From Strigamia acuminata (lineage: Eukaryota > Arthropoda > Chilopoda > Geophilomorpha > Linotaeniidae): DNA of 60,000 nt. The stretch is taken from positions 42,418,581 through 42,478,580 of the forward strand of contig OX442314.1 of the NCBI GenBank assembly GCA_949358305.1, given 5' to 3'. Each line of letters opens with the position of its first letter. The stretch's first letter is position 1. Below are positions 11,001-20,186 of this stretch, one piece after another. Both the position numbers and the translations under genes were made by a program. Below the pieces are notes generated by a model. The model had not been told where the DNA came from. It worked only from the letters and a program-made list of their open reading frames with translations, and searched no databases.

Positions 11001-12293
11001 TTCCTTGATGACTGGGCTGTGTGGCATGTAGTAAATGGGTCCTGTTGCCGTTTGATTCGGAATTTCTTCGACAATGCCTGTTTTCAGTTGTTCGTCGATG
11101 ACTTTCTTGTATTCCAAATACAGGTTGGGTTGTTTTCTGAAACGACGGATTAGTGACATGATACGTTGTTCGGCGCCTCGATAGTTGTCGTCCAGCTCGT
11201 TGCTATTCACAATCCACGGCAGCTCCACTGAATAATTCGATCCCGTCCACTTGATTGCCTTTTCGAACTTTTCCAACGTCTCAGCGTCGTCGTTCGTTTC
11301 GACCGACTCGTGGCGGACTCCGATCGGTTCCAGCTCCCACATCCGGCGCAAAAGATCATCTGTTGATGGGGTGAGTGTTATTTTGTTAATTCTCACCGGT
11401 GCAGCAATGACTCTCGTTCCGTTTGTAGTCTGTCCGTGTAATGTCCAACCAAATTTCGTTTTTACTGCAATCAAGTTTTCTTCCAAAAATTCTGTTTGTC
11501 CAGTCATCACTCGCCAGTAATGGTCCACTCCAATTAGCAGGTCCACTTCCTTCGAATGCAACGCAACTTGCTTGCAGGCCACTTCGATTTTTCTTCGTTG
11601 TAGTTCCGCTTTGAGTTGTTTGTTTGGTTGTTCTCCAGGAGTGGACGTGACGTGGTCAGCTTCGATGGCTTCAATTGTGACTGCTGGCGACTTCGAGTTG
11701 GCGGGGCTGAGGACTAACTCGACTCTGTTGCGAACTTCTGATCTGGGCTCTTGCCCAAACACGGCCAAATTTATCGTTTCAGTGCCTAAAATTCTCAAAT
11801 TCAGTTTTTTAGTCAACTCAGAGCGTATGAAGGTACGTTGGGCTCCCCCATCGATATAGCACACTCCCAAAGCTGAGTGCGTTGGTCCGGCCATCTTCAC
11901 CATCTGCACCATCAAAAATTCGGACTTGGGTGGACAGGTGGTAACGACTGCGTTGGTGTGGGTGATTCCCTCGCCGGCTTCTGTAGCTTTTGGTGTGTCG
12001 CACACGTGGGTGTGATGCGCTCCCTCGCAGCTGTAACATTTCATGCGAGTCCTACATTCTTCCGTCTTGTGGGGCACTTTCCCCAAGCATCTCATGCAAA
12101 TCCCTTTTTTCTGCAGTCTTTTACGTCTCTCCTCCATCGTGAGCGGGCATCTTTTCCGATTGTGTTCTGTGGAATCGCAAAATTGACATTTCATTATTAA
12201 TACTGACAGTTGCGACGCCGATCCCGATCGAGGTTCCTTTTCTTTTCGACTAAATCGTCCTTTGTTGGGGAGATTGTTGTCCGACGTTTTGTT
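8059..12293 (-). pseudogene. pol: BEL/Pao pol: zinc knuckles, protease, reverse transcriptase, RNase H, integrase (broken)
   Basis: Continues the gag frame that begins at 29818 on the far side of the inserted Gypsy element. Three cysteine/histidine knuckles lie near 12189-12010. Next comes an A17-type protease whose active-site motif reads Asp-Gly-Gly rather than Asp-Ser/Thr-Gly (about 11850). The reverse transcriptase carries Tyr-Val-Asp-Asp near 10590 and an RNase H-like region follows. A single in-frame TGA at about 9672 interrupts the frame, which reopens at once. The integrase HHCC motif lies near 9130-9015 and DDE residues follow, in Val-Asp-Phe-Ala-Gly (about 8935), Ser-Asp-Asn-Gly (about 8750) and Trp-Trp-Gly-Gly-Phe-Trp-Glu (about 8640). 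A frameshift near 8660-8690 separates the last catalytic block from the rest. Reverse transcription and integration would not work from this copy. Confidence 0.9.
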
Positions 12294-13112
12294 TGTCGCG
12301 TCCTACCTGGTGATAGGTTTAATGAGCTAACGTGTATTACTTTACCTGTGATCCTACTAAATATGTAAATTACCCAAATGAATACTAAGTATATTTAAAT
12401 GAACAAATAGGTTTATTCAATAGGCGTAAGCCTTAAAATACACTCAGTATAAAACTAGAGTCGACTTGGTCAGAGTCGAACAAAGGATTTCCCAAGATGG
12501 CGTCGTCGGTTCCGCGTGGTCGGCGGAACAAAGGCGGCGTCTCGAGTTGTCGTTAATTCGTCACGGATTCGTCGTTCACGGACGCGGTGGAATGCTCTTT
12601 CGAGTCTTCTATCCGTGCCTGTTGTCTAGGGGTTGGTTTTAGCGTCGCAAGGCTCCGTCCAGAAACGAGGAGTTTCTTACAGGGCACTCGGACACTTTGG
12701 TGGCGGAATAACCGTGGGTCGGTTATTCGGTGTGAATTCACAAGGGTTATTTTCCTGCTTTCGCGGGAAATAAACGCACAGTGTAAATTCGTGAGAGTTA
12801 CAGTTGCACTGGAATCAGCGGTCCTCGATCAATCCTAACTTGTACTTGAAGTTGGCCTGACGGTGAGGTAGTTGCTGTGTTCTTGGTGTCGTTTGTGTAA
12901 GTTCTGCTTGTAGGGCGCGAAACTCTACCTGATATAGGCCAGGGTGAGGGGCCTGGCTCGGCCAATGGGGGCCGGCCACGCGTCACCTCACCCCCTCGGG
13001 GCACGCGCTTCCCAGGGGGGGAAGGCGGAGCCAACGCGAGGGAACTGACCTTTCCTAGTGACTCATGCGGATGGCGTCCACTGGAGGGACGACCACCCGC
13101 GGGGTCACCACA
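12294..13112 (-). repeat. Gypsy (nested) 3' LTR
   Basis: Paired with 27985-28803 at a constant offset of 15691. The open frames inside both copies translate identically, so the insertion is recent compared with the BEL shell. The purine-rich tract TGGGGGAGGGACG (minus strand, 13125-13113) lies directly inside and is the likely polypurine tract. Confidence 0.95.
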
Positions 13113-13125
13113 CGTCCCTCCCCCA
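13113..13125 (-). promoter_or_regulatory. Polypurine tract of the nested Gypsy element
   Basis: The minus strand reads TGGGGGAGGGACG directly before the LTR start TGTGGTGA. The plus-strand Gypsy has almost the same tract and the same LTR start, supporting close kinship. Confidence 0.75.
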
Positions 13126-13148
13126 GCTTCGATCATCGATCGGGGCGA

Positions 13149-14842
13149 TTACCCTATCTGGTCTCTCAGCGCAATAGCGGGCAACTTCCCTCCGCGGGGA
13201 CGTAGGATTGGGAGATTAACGGCTGGCGGTGGTGGAGGAAGGCCATCGGGCAGCGACGTGGTCAGATTCGCTGGATTCTCCGATTCGTTAATGAAGAATT
13301 GAGCGTGGCCGGGAGGTCCGTCCGTGCTGCTTCTTCTTTCATGTACCCAGATTTGGGTCGAAGCGGGGAAGCGGCCGGGACATCGACGCATCCGATGCGA
13401 TTCCGGCGGTGTGAGGGGCTCTCGGTGAGCCCGCTGGAGTCGTTGATGAAGGATCGGGTCGTTGGTCAACCTGATTTCCTTCGCCATCCATTGCAGGAAC
13501 GATTCACCTTGGCGGTGAGTGGCCAATAACGCTCGGCGCGTGGTCTCCGACATCTGCAAATTCGGATATTCTACCTCCAGTCGTAGATAGAGCTGGGTCG
13601 GCGCAGGTGCCGGTGGAGGCAGTGGTGGCGGAGACGGTGGCAACGGAATTTCCAGCGGTGGAGTGGTTTCCTCCAAGGACAGGGTGTCTCGGCCACCGCG
13701 ATGGGGCGGACGGCCTCCTCCTTAGCGGACGCCTCTTCGGCGACCTTTCGTAGCAACGTCGGGTGGACTCCTTGGCGGTGAGTGGCCAATAACGCTCGGC
13801 GCGTGGTCTCCGACATCTGCAAATTCGGATATTCTACCTCCAGTCGTAGATAGAGCTGGGTCGGCGCAGGTGCCGGTGGAGGCAGTGGTGGCGGAGACGG
13901 TGGCAACGGAATTTCCAGCGGTGGAGTGGTTTCCTCCAAGGACAGGGTGTCCATGCTCGTCGAAGGCGGCGAGGGCGACGGCAGCGGGGGAGTCTGGGGT
14001 CCCTTGCGTGATCGCTTCGGGATTAGCTTTGGCCGCGTACTCGCCCTTCGTTCCTTTGGGAATACAGGCTTTGGAGTCGGGACATAACTCCGGGCGGCAG
14101 GCTCGGGAGGAACCGTCTCGGCCACCGCGATGGGGCGGACGGCCTCCTCCTTAGCGGACGCCTCTTCGGCGACCTTTCGTAGCAACGTCGGGTGGACTCC
14201 CGGGTTTTTGTAGCGGAACGCCATCGAACGCATCTTCGCGAACTGGAAATTCGGGTTTTCCATGGAGCGGGCCAGCTCGAACCGGAGGTCGGCCGCGGCT
14301 GGCGTAAACTCGGCCCAAAGTTGGTAGAGGGCCCTGTTCAGAAAGACGCCCTCTCTGTCGATTATGGTCCAGGCGGCCATCGACTGTCGGCCGTCCAGGA
14401 AGAGGGCGGGAGACAGGATTTCGGACATCACGCGTGTTACCTCGGCGTTTAAGCTGCTTCGGTTGGACGGCAGGGCGCGGTTTGGATCTGCCGAAAAAGT
14501 GGCGGATAGTTTGCGCATTTGGGCTATCGCCCAATTGATGTGCTCCGTCTGAGCGGCGTCAGCCTGCGTCAAGGCCCGTTCGGCGGTAGCGGGGTGCTCG
14601 CATTCAGCCTGGTGGGCCTGTAGTTCTCCCAAGGTGGGATTCGCTGCCTCTCGGCGATTTCGGGCATCCCGCTCTTTCTCCTCGTACCACATGGCGTCAC
14701 GAGCCGGCCTCGGTGCCTGAGTTGGCGGAGGAACCGGCGGGGGAGCTAGTCCTGGTGGTTGGTGCGGGACGTATTCTAGGAACGCCTCGCCTGGTCGCAT
14801 GCTACCAGGGGGCGCCCATCTAGTTATGGCTGGTGGCGGGGC
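13149..14842 (-). pseudogene. ORF3 C-terminal part, nested Gypsy (after an amber codon, with internal duplication)
   Basis: Continues ORF3 exon 2 in the same frame beyond a TAG at 14845-14843. Residues after the stop align by eye with the plus-strand ORF3: an Ala/Glu-rich helical block, a Pro-rich linker, then a C-terminal domain whose landmarks are Ala-His-Arg, Trp-x-His-Glu-Arg, Pro-Gly-His and Asn-Glu-Ser-Glu. A rearranged direct duplication at 13507-13771 repeats pieces of 13770-13951 and 14115-14200. It shifts the frame, so the end of the protein (13676-13149) is in another frame. No signal peptide or membrane segment is present, so it is not an envelope protein. The function is unknown. 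Confidence 0.75.
13507..14200. repeat. Rearranged direct duplication inside ORF3
   Basis: 13507-13688 matches 13770-13951 (offset 263) and 13686-13771 matches 14115-14200 (offset 429). On the minus strand the original order B-X-A has become B-X-A-B-A, with X (about 13952-14114) absent from the extra copy. No mismatch was noticed between copies. This fits a recent copying slip during reverse transcription. Confidence 0.85.
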
Positions 14843-16270
14843 CTAGAGGAGAGGCGGCCAGCTTGGTTGGACCGGATGGAAGGTTGGTGCGGATGGCGCG
14901 AGCGCGGTTTGGCCCGTAGAGGGCGTTGGCCGGTTTGCGGAGAATCCGCGAAAGGCGTTGGTGAGCACTTCGGTCAGTTCTCTTCGTGACATGGGCTGTT
15001 CCGTTTTTGGCCCTTCGTCCAAATCCATTTTTTCTTCAATGGTTTCGCACCATCCTTCGGGTCCCTTCTTCCGATCGGAGGACGACACGGCCGCGGGTCC
15101 GGCTCTTGGCGAGTCCGAACTACCGGCGGCGGTCGGCCTCTTCTCGGCGGCGGCGAGTTTCGCTAGCAGGGTTTGCATCCTTTGCCTGCGACGAGCTCTG
15201 CTCTTCCGGTTGCGCCTGGTGTTGGCGGTTTCGACGTGCGAATGGGTTACCGAGTCTCTTCGGATTTTGTACGGGGGTTCCGCTTGGTCGAACATGGTCG
15301 ACTCTTCGTCCGACGGCCGGACGGTGCGCACTAGGAAGAGAGAGGGCGCGGCTGCGGTAGCCGCTTGTCTCTCCTGTTCGTCGACCCGGTCGCTCCACGA
15401 GTTGGAAGTTCCGGCCTCTGGATCTAGTCGCAATTCGTTGGATGAGGCGGGTACAATCACAACTGAGCGCAGGCCTCCCGACTGGACGACCGTTCGAGTT
15501 CTCGACTCGGAATTGCTCGAGTGGCCGGGTTGCGTCCCACTCGTCGACGGGCCGGGTTGCGTCCCACTCGTCGACGGGCCGGGTTGCGTCCCACTCGTCG
15601 ACGGGCCGCTCTCCTCGGTGGAGAGGGCCTGCCTAATCTGAGCGGGGCCGCCGTTTGAGCTTGAGGCCTGTCTCTTCAGCCTCCTGACTCGTGTGCCGCT
15701 CTGAAGGATGCCGACTTGATGCAGCTGCCACATTTCGGCTTGAGTGGCGATAAAGCCGACGGGCGGCACCCACGGTGTTGCTTGGCGGTCTTCGCGGGCC
15801 TCTCGTAACCATTCTTTGATTTCTCCCGTCGAGAAACCATTTCGCTCCAGAACTCGTATTACGGCACTGGTTGCCGTTCGCTCTAGGTGAGCGATCTCTT
15901 CGCGGACGATTCGTCTCCGCTCTTCTGGCGTTGCGGCGTTGCGCCACCGAAGGCCGGTGCGCTCGTCCGCCTCGGTACCGCCGTACCGAGCTCGAAGTAG
16001 CTCTGAAAAAATAGGGCTCGACGGATCGAAATCGGGATCGATCCGTGGCCCCACCCTTTCTCGTATTTGCCTGGGCAAACATTCGACCAGCGTCCTGGGT
16101 CGGTCAAAGAATTCTTCGATCGCTCGGGAGTAGCGTAATCTCAGGGCCCAGACATCGGTGTCTTCCTCTGGATAGGCTAGCCGGATAAATTCTGGCATCG
16201 CTAGCCGGAAGATGTTGCCCTTGGTGGGCACTGTAGACGGCAGGGCGTCCCATGATTGTAGCGGGTCGAT
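14843..16270 (-). CDS. ORF3 exon 2 (upstream part), nested Gypsy
   Basis: Open from acceptor CTTCAG at 16276-16271 down to a TAG at 14845-14843. Exon 2 begins at 16270 in phase 0. The first 150 residues align by eye with exon 2 of the plus-strand element: a Trp near the start, then a shared Ser-Arg-Ala-Ile, Pro-Arg-Gln, Gly-Phe/Tyr-Ser-Thr-x-Glu-Ile and Gly-Phe-Ile-x-x-Gln-x-x-Met. The middle is Ser/Thr/Pro-rich and contains three copies of a Gly-Pro-Ser-Thr-Ser-Gly-Thr-Gln-Pro repeat, then an Arg/Lys-rich stretch. An ATG at 16279 inside the intron could also start this frame. Regulation is probably by splicing, as with retroviral env, but the protein is unlike Env. Confidence 0.75.
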   Translation of the reverse strand: MDPLQSWDALPSTVPTKGNIFRLAMPEFIRLAYPEEDTDVWALRLRYSRAIEEFFDRPRTLVECLPRQIRERVGPRIDPDFDPSSPIFSELLRARYGGTEADERTGLRWRNAATPEERRRIVREEIAHLERTATSAVIRVLERNGFSTGEIKEWLREAREDRQATPWVPPVGFIATQAEMWQLHQVGILQSGTRVRRLKRQASSSNGGPAQIRQALSTEESGPSTSGTQPGPSTSGTQPGPSTSGTQPGHSSNSESRTRTVVQSGGLRSVVIVPASSNELRLDPEAGTSNSWSDRVDEQERQAATAAAPSLFLVRTVRPSDEESTMFDQAEPPYKIRRDSVTHSHVETANTRRNRKSRARRRQRMQTLLAKLAAAEKRPTAAGSSDSPRAGPAAVSSSDRKKGPEGWCETIEEKMDLDEGPKTEQPMSRRELTEVLTNAFRGFSANRPTPSTGQTALAPSAPTFHPVQPSWPPLL

Positions 16271-16813
16271 CTGAAGCATTAAATATATTTTAATTTCGAT
16301 ACCCTTTTTATAAATATTTGGAATAAAAATTGTGAGATCGGCGGTGGCACCAAAATTTCTTTCGGTTGTGGCCGCTCCTCTCTGTCCTGATTATTCGCAG
16401 GTCCGCGGTGGTTGGCCGCTGGTGTAGCTCAGTCTTTCTCTTGCTACCTTTTTTAGATTCAGGAGGTCCGCTCAAAACAACGTCGCGTAATACAAAAGAA
16501 TCGGTTGTTTTTATTTAAGCTTTTCTACTCGTATTTTAATTTATTACGAAGTTTCAACGTTACTTTCAGATTTTAATTTTTTTCTAATTTTTTAGCGACG
16601 CCATCTTGGCAAACAATTCCTTTGTCTGGGTTTGGAGATCGGAGATCTTCGAGCACGAAAAAGGTTTCCGCGCCCGAGCTCCGATTCTACCGAAAATCAA
16701 CAAAATAAATACAAAAAAGAATTCATCAGTCAAGTTATCACGCGCCACAATCCGACATGGTGTCGGATGTCGGCGGATTACATTTTCGATCTTACGGGAA
16801 GATCTTATGTTAC
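16271..16813 (-). other. Predicted intron in ORF3, nested Gypsy
   Basis: The donor is GTAACA at 16813-16808 directly after CAG. The acceptor is CTTCAG ending at 16271. Length is 543 bp. Both flanking exons are in phase 0. The plus-strand element has an equivalent 281-bp intron. Confidence 0.65.
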
Positions 16814-16933
16814 CTGTGGTTGTTGCTCCGGCTCATCCCAATCTTCTTCCTCCGCCTCGATGACCAATCCTTCGCTCTCGTCTCTGGAGGACGAGGCGTC
16901 GGGGTCAATTCTCGGGTTGCGTCGATCGGCCAT
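16814..16933 (-). CDS. ORF3 exon 1, nested Gypsy (40 codons)
   Basis: Starts with ATG at 16933 and ends in CAG before a GTAA donor. The product is short and acidic, Asp/Glu/Ser-rich, and ends near Asp-Trp-Asp-Glu-Pro-Glu. The plus-strand element has a 51-codon exon with the same character and an Asn-Trp-Asp-Glu-Pro just before its donor. This conservation of the motif and splice position between two diverged elements is the main support for the exon. Confidence 0.7.
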
Positions 16934-17233
16934 TCAAGAAAACTAAAGATTATTCGTGAGAAAAAGAGGTTTTGGGTCACTTTCAGGGAGAAAGGTTACA
17001 AAACGCGTGCTTTCGTCTCAGCGAACAATCGGAAACGGAAACCGACCGGCGCAGAGGATTCTGGGTCACGGACGCATCTCGTACGGTACGAGACTTGTCC
17101 GTGTGAGCATGGAGCTACGGGGACGACGTATGCGATCGAGCCGTGCGCATGTTATGCTACGGGGTTTCGACCGATACGTCATGCAATCTCGCTTTTCGAT
17201 ATTGACGGTGATAACTGACGACGAAGTTCGGAC
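16934..17233 (-). other. Deletion scar between protease and ORF3
   Basis: About 300 bp without a supported frame. It replaces the roughly 3.4 kb of reverse transcriptase, RNase H and integrase found in the plus-strand relative. The pol frame stops at 17234 shortly after the protease. Confidence 0.6.
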
Positions 17234-17989
17234 TTAGCCGAATTTTATGTCTCGACATACGAATTTTCGCAATCCTCTCTCGTATTCCTCCTTATCTTGG
17301 GCCTCGTCCAGTAATTTTTGGGGTACTACTGGAACGGGCCTTTCACCTTCGGGGCTTATCCAATTCCACGATCTCGTTATCGGATTTGGCTGTATGTTTA
17401 GTTTAGCCATGATGTTGATTCCGAGGAGGAACACCTTGTCGTGGGATGGCAACACTAAGAAGGGGTGGGATAGGTTCCCTCCCCTCCAATCGATGGTGAT
17501 TTTTATTACGCCCCTTGGCTTTACATAGCCATTAGCCGTGAGTAATTCCACATTCTCATTCACTTTCATCATTTTGTCTTCGATGTCTAGGCTCTCGACT
17601 AGATCTTCGGATATGAAAGAACGATCCGCTCCGGAATCCAGTAGTCCCAGTAACTTTTGGTTTTCAATGGTCACTGGTAACATACAGAGTGTCTCGCAAT
17701 GTGACTTTGAGACGTTGCAGTGGAATACTCGTAATTTCTGCGGTACGACGTCCAAGTCAAACGGGAGTTCGGCCCAACTATCGTCTGTCTTGGCCTCAGT
17801 TCTCATTTGCATGCCCCTCAGTATCACTTTTTCTTCCTTCTCTGGTGCGGATTGGGCTCGGTCTTTGACCTGCGCATCAAGTATGGCGTGACCGGCAGGT
17901 CCGGTATGGAATTTCTTTTTCCTTGTTATTTCCTCGGCTTTCGCAGACGAAGTCGATTCTATTTCTTCGGCGACGCCTGCGCTTGGCAG
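17234..17989 (-). CDS. Gypsy protease (truncated Pol), nested element
   Basis: This is the -1 frame entered at the frameshift site. It carries the retropepsin motif Leu-Leu-Asp-Ser-Gly-Ala-Asp-Arg-Ser-Phe-Ile and the later Phe-Leu-Leu-Gly-Ile-Asn hydrophobic-hydrophobic-Gly motif. It closely resembles the protease of the plus-strand element (Asp-Ser-Gly-Ala-Asp-Gln-Ser-Phe-Ile). After the protease it keeps a Pro-Gln-Lys-Leu-Leu-Asp linker, then stops at 17234. The full enzyme for Gag processing could still be made; polymerase and integrase are deleted. Confidence 0.85.
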   Translation of the reverse strand: MPSAGVAEEIESTSSAKAEEITRKKKFHTGPAGHAILDAQVKDRAQSAPEKEEKVILRGMQMRTEAKTDDSWAELPFDLDVVPQKLRVFHCNVSKSHCETLCMLPVTIENQKLLGLLDSGADRSFISEDLVESLDIEDKMMKVNENVELLTANGYVKPRGVIKITIDWRGGNLSHPFLVLPSHDKVFLLGINIMAKLNIQPNPITRSWNWISPEGERPVPVVPQKLLDEAQDKEEYERGLRKFVCRDIKFG

Positions 17990-17995
17990 TTTTTT
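17942..17995 (-). promoter_or_regulatory. Programmed -1 ribosomal frameshift signal, nested Gypsy
   Basis: The slippery heptamer A-AAA-AAC lies in the gag frame at 17995-17989. It is followed by a 7-nt spacer (17988-17982) and an 8-nt stem arm CGCAGGCG (17981-17974) that pairs with CGTCTGCG (17949-17942), including one G-U pair. The gag stop TAG is in the loop. A -1 slip enters the protease frame. Confidence 0.85.
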
Positions 17996-19508
17996 GCCAG
18001 GGCGATATTTAACTCGGCCATCATCTTCATCATAGTCTGTGTCTCGCTAGTGATTTTGGACGTTTTTTCGCATTTGTCGGAATAATGGCCGTATTCCCCA
18101 CAGCTGTAGCATTTAATATTGCTTTTGTCGCCCGTGGGTGTGAAACCCGGTTTTTTCGGGACGAATGCTGTTGGGAACCGTCTTTTGGGGCCCGGCGCCC
18201 CTTTTTCCTTGGCGGCGCGGGCGTGAGCTCTGAATTGGGTGATGGCCAGCGCTCGGTGCGCGTGATGAAGGTACGGACCTTGCTCGTCGCACCCCGTCGA
18301 TAAGTTCTCGAGGTGTTCGTGCAGGTCTTCTTCATCGCTTGATTCCTCTGCTGGCTCGGCGACTGCCGCGGGAGGTGACGCTTCTTCTGCTTTCGCCGAG
18401 GTGGCTAAGTCAGTCGAGGTCACCTGCATCGCCGTAGTCGTCGGAGCTTTCTTTGGGGCAGCAATCGGGTTGCTTGGGAGCGTTATACCGGTTTTCGGTG
18501 TCAACGTCCGTCCCGAAGACGCCTCAGTGAGGCTCATTATGCCGCTGAGGTATTCGCTCGGTCTCATTAGTTTCTCGGAAGCTTTATGGCGTTCGGCGCT
18601 GGTTATCAGTCGCTTTTCGTGGGCTTCCGCCTCTTCGGGTGGCAGTGAGGCGTAGTACCTTTGTTCTATCTCCAGCGTATTGGTTAGGAGATAATTACTG
18701 ACATCCCGATAGTTGCCAGTGCGGGGAGCACGCATGTCCAGCAATATTCGTTGTGAATGTGCTGACAATCCCCCATAGAAAATCATCGTAAACCCGGCAG
18801 GGTTAATTTCGTACGGTGCTCGGGCGAAGAGTAATTTCGCTCGGGCGTCGTAGTCGGCGAGTGTTTCACCTGGGGCTTGGCGGAGGCCACGCAATTTGTT
18901 GCTGATCTCGTCTGGTGTCTCGCCGTATCGAAGGTCGAAACGGACGAGAAAGTCGTCCCAGGTCGGATTCTTCAGCCCTTGGTACCACTCGCGGGCTGAC
19001 CCGGTGGTTAACTCCACTAGGCCGTGTGTAAGCATATCGGCGACGGTCGCCTTTGTAGCTTTCTTAATTCTCATGACTTCGTCGAGGAAGCGGTCTCCCG
19101 CTTTCCACGAACCGTCGAATCGCGTTTGTACGTAGTGTTGCCAGCGGATGTTGCCCGTGGCTTCGGCCGCTGGTTCGTTACGCACGCCATATTTGCGTTT
19201 GACCCTTTCACCGGCGCGGTTATGTTCATCTCCGGGGTGGCCTAAGTCGATTCCTTCCTTTCGGAAAGAGTTCAATAAGGCACGTCCCAGTTCAGCCATT
19301 GTATATTGTCGGCCGGCAGAGTCCTGGAAATTCCCCTCCTGTATGGAAGGGCGAGAGCTGTGCGAAGATCGGTTGGAGGCATTCGGTCGGTCCGAATGGT
19401 GCTGGTTGCTGCCGCGGCTCTCTCGGTGCGATCCGGATGACGGTCGACTTTGGTCGTCGTCGTCCGATGAATCAGAGGGGTCGGAAGGGTCGCCTTGTGG
19501 GTGGTTTC
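17959..19508 (-). CDS. gag: Gypsy Gag, 3' half (nested element)
   Basis: Continues the frame that begins at 27889 and is cut by the Copia insertion. Reading across the insertion is in frame if one copy of the 5-bp duplication is removed. It contains the Ser/Asp-rich linker and the retrotransposon-gag capsid domain (landmarks Phe-Asp-Gly-Ser-Trp-Lys-Ala-Gly, Ala-Arg-Glu-Trp-Tyr, Arg-Gln-Ala-Pro-Gly-Glu-Thr-Leu) near 19120-18700. The zinc knuckle Cys-x2-Cys-x4-His-x4-Cys lies near 18110-18070. The stop is TAG at 17961-17959, downstream of the slippery site. The uninterrupted protein would have been about 1040 residues, similar to the 948-residue Gag of the plus-strand relative. Confidence 0.9.
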
Positions 19509-19978
19509 TGTAGCAGAGGAGTGCGCTCACAGTATAAAATACTGTGTGTGGAAGCGAGTTTAAATGCCGAAACACGGCTAACATGAGCGCAATGACGTGC
19601 GCACACCTCCAGCGCTTGAAAATGGTTGAAAATGAAGTCACTGCACTCTAAAGTGCTCATATATAGCAAACACAATGTAAAATAAACTAAATGTTTAATA
19701 AAAACAAAAATGCTTACATAATGTGGTCCATTTAGATGGAGAAAATACATGAGTGCTTGCTGGCATGCAAGCGGCCATTGTGATTGTGAAAAACATACAT
19801 GCACACCATCTGGTGTTGATAATAAGTAATACAAAAGTAAACAGTATAGAGGCAGCATTATGCCCAATGTTAAATAATGAAATAAATCCTAATAAATACA
19901 CTAGGCTGCATAATGCAGTAATACATTAAGAAATATCCGTAATGAGTACGGAGGACTGTTTGGCATTGATAAACAACA
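19509..19978 (-). repeat. Copia 3' LTR
   Basis: Matches 25845-26314 at a constant offset of 6336 with no difference noticed. The polypurine tract GAAGGGGGAA (minus strand, 19990-19981) lies just inside. Antisense open frames within it are not genes. Confidence 0.96.
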
Positions 19979-19980
19979 AT

Positions 19981-19990
19981 TTCCCCCTTC
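19981..19990 (-). promoter_or_regulatory. Copia polypurine tract
   Basis: The minus strand reads GAAGGGGGAA two bases before the LTR start TGTTGTTT, the expected plus-strand DNA primer position. Confidence 0.8.
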
Positions 19991-20186
19991 TATGGCAAAT
20001 AGCCGCAAAAATAAAGAATAAGTTAAGGGAAAAACTTTAAATGTAACTTTACATAGAATAATAATAATGGAAATAATAATTCGGAACATCGAGCCGGGTA
20101 CTGTTATATTAATCACTACGGAAGCCCGAAAATTCCCACTGGAACTCGATGATCCTCATAATTCGGGTAAAACTAAATTAAGAATG

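Noticed and set aside
12553-12838. Open frames inside the Gypsy LTRs (repeated at 28244-28529)
   Set aside because: Identical in both LTRs on overlapping strands, with no motif; LTR sequence is sufficient explanation.
19472-19901. Hydrophobic frames in the Copia LTRs (repeated at 25670-26237)
   Set aside because: They lie in non-coding LTR sequence and extend by chance into neighbours.
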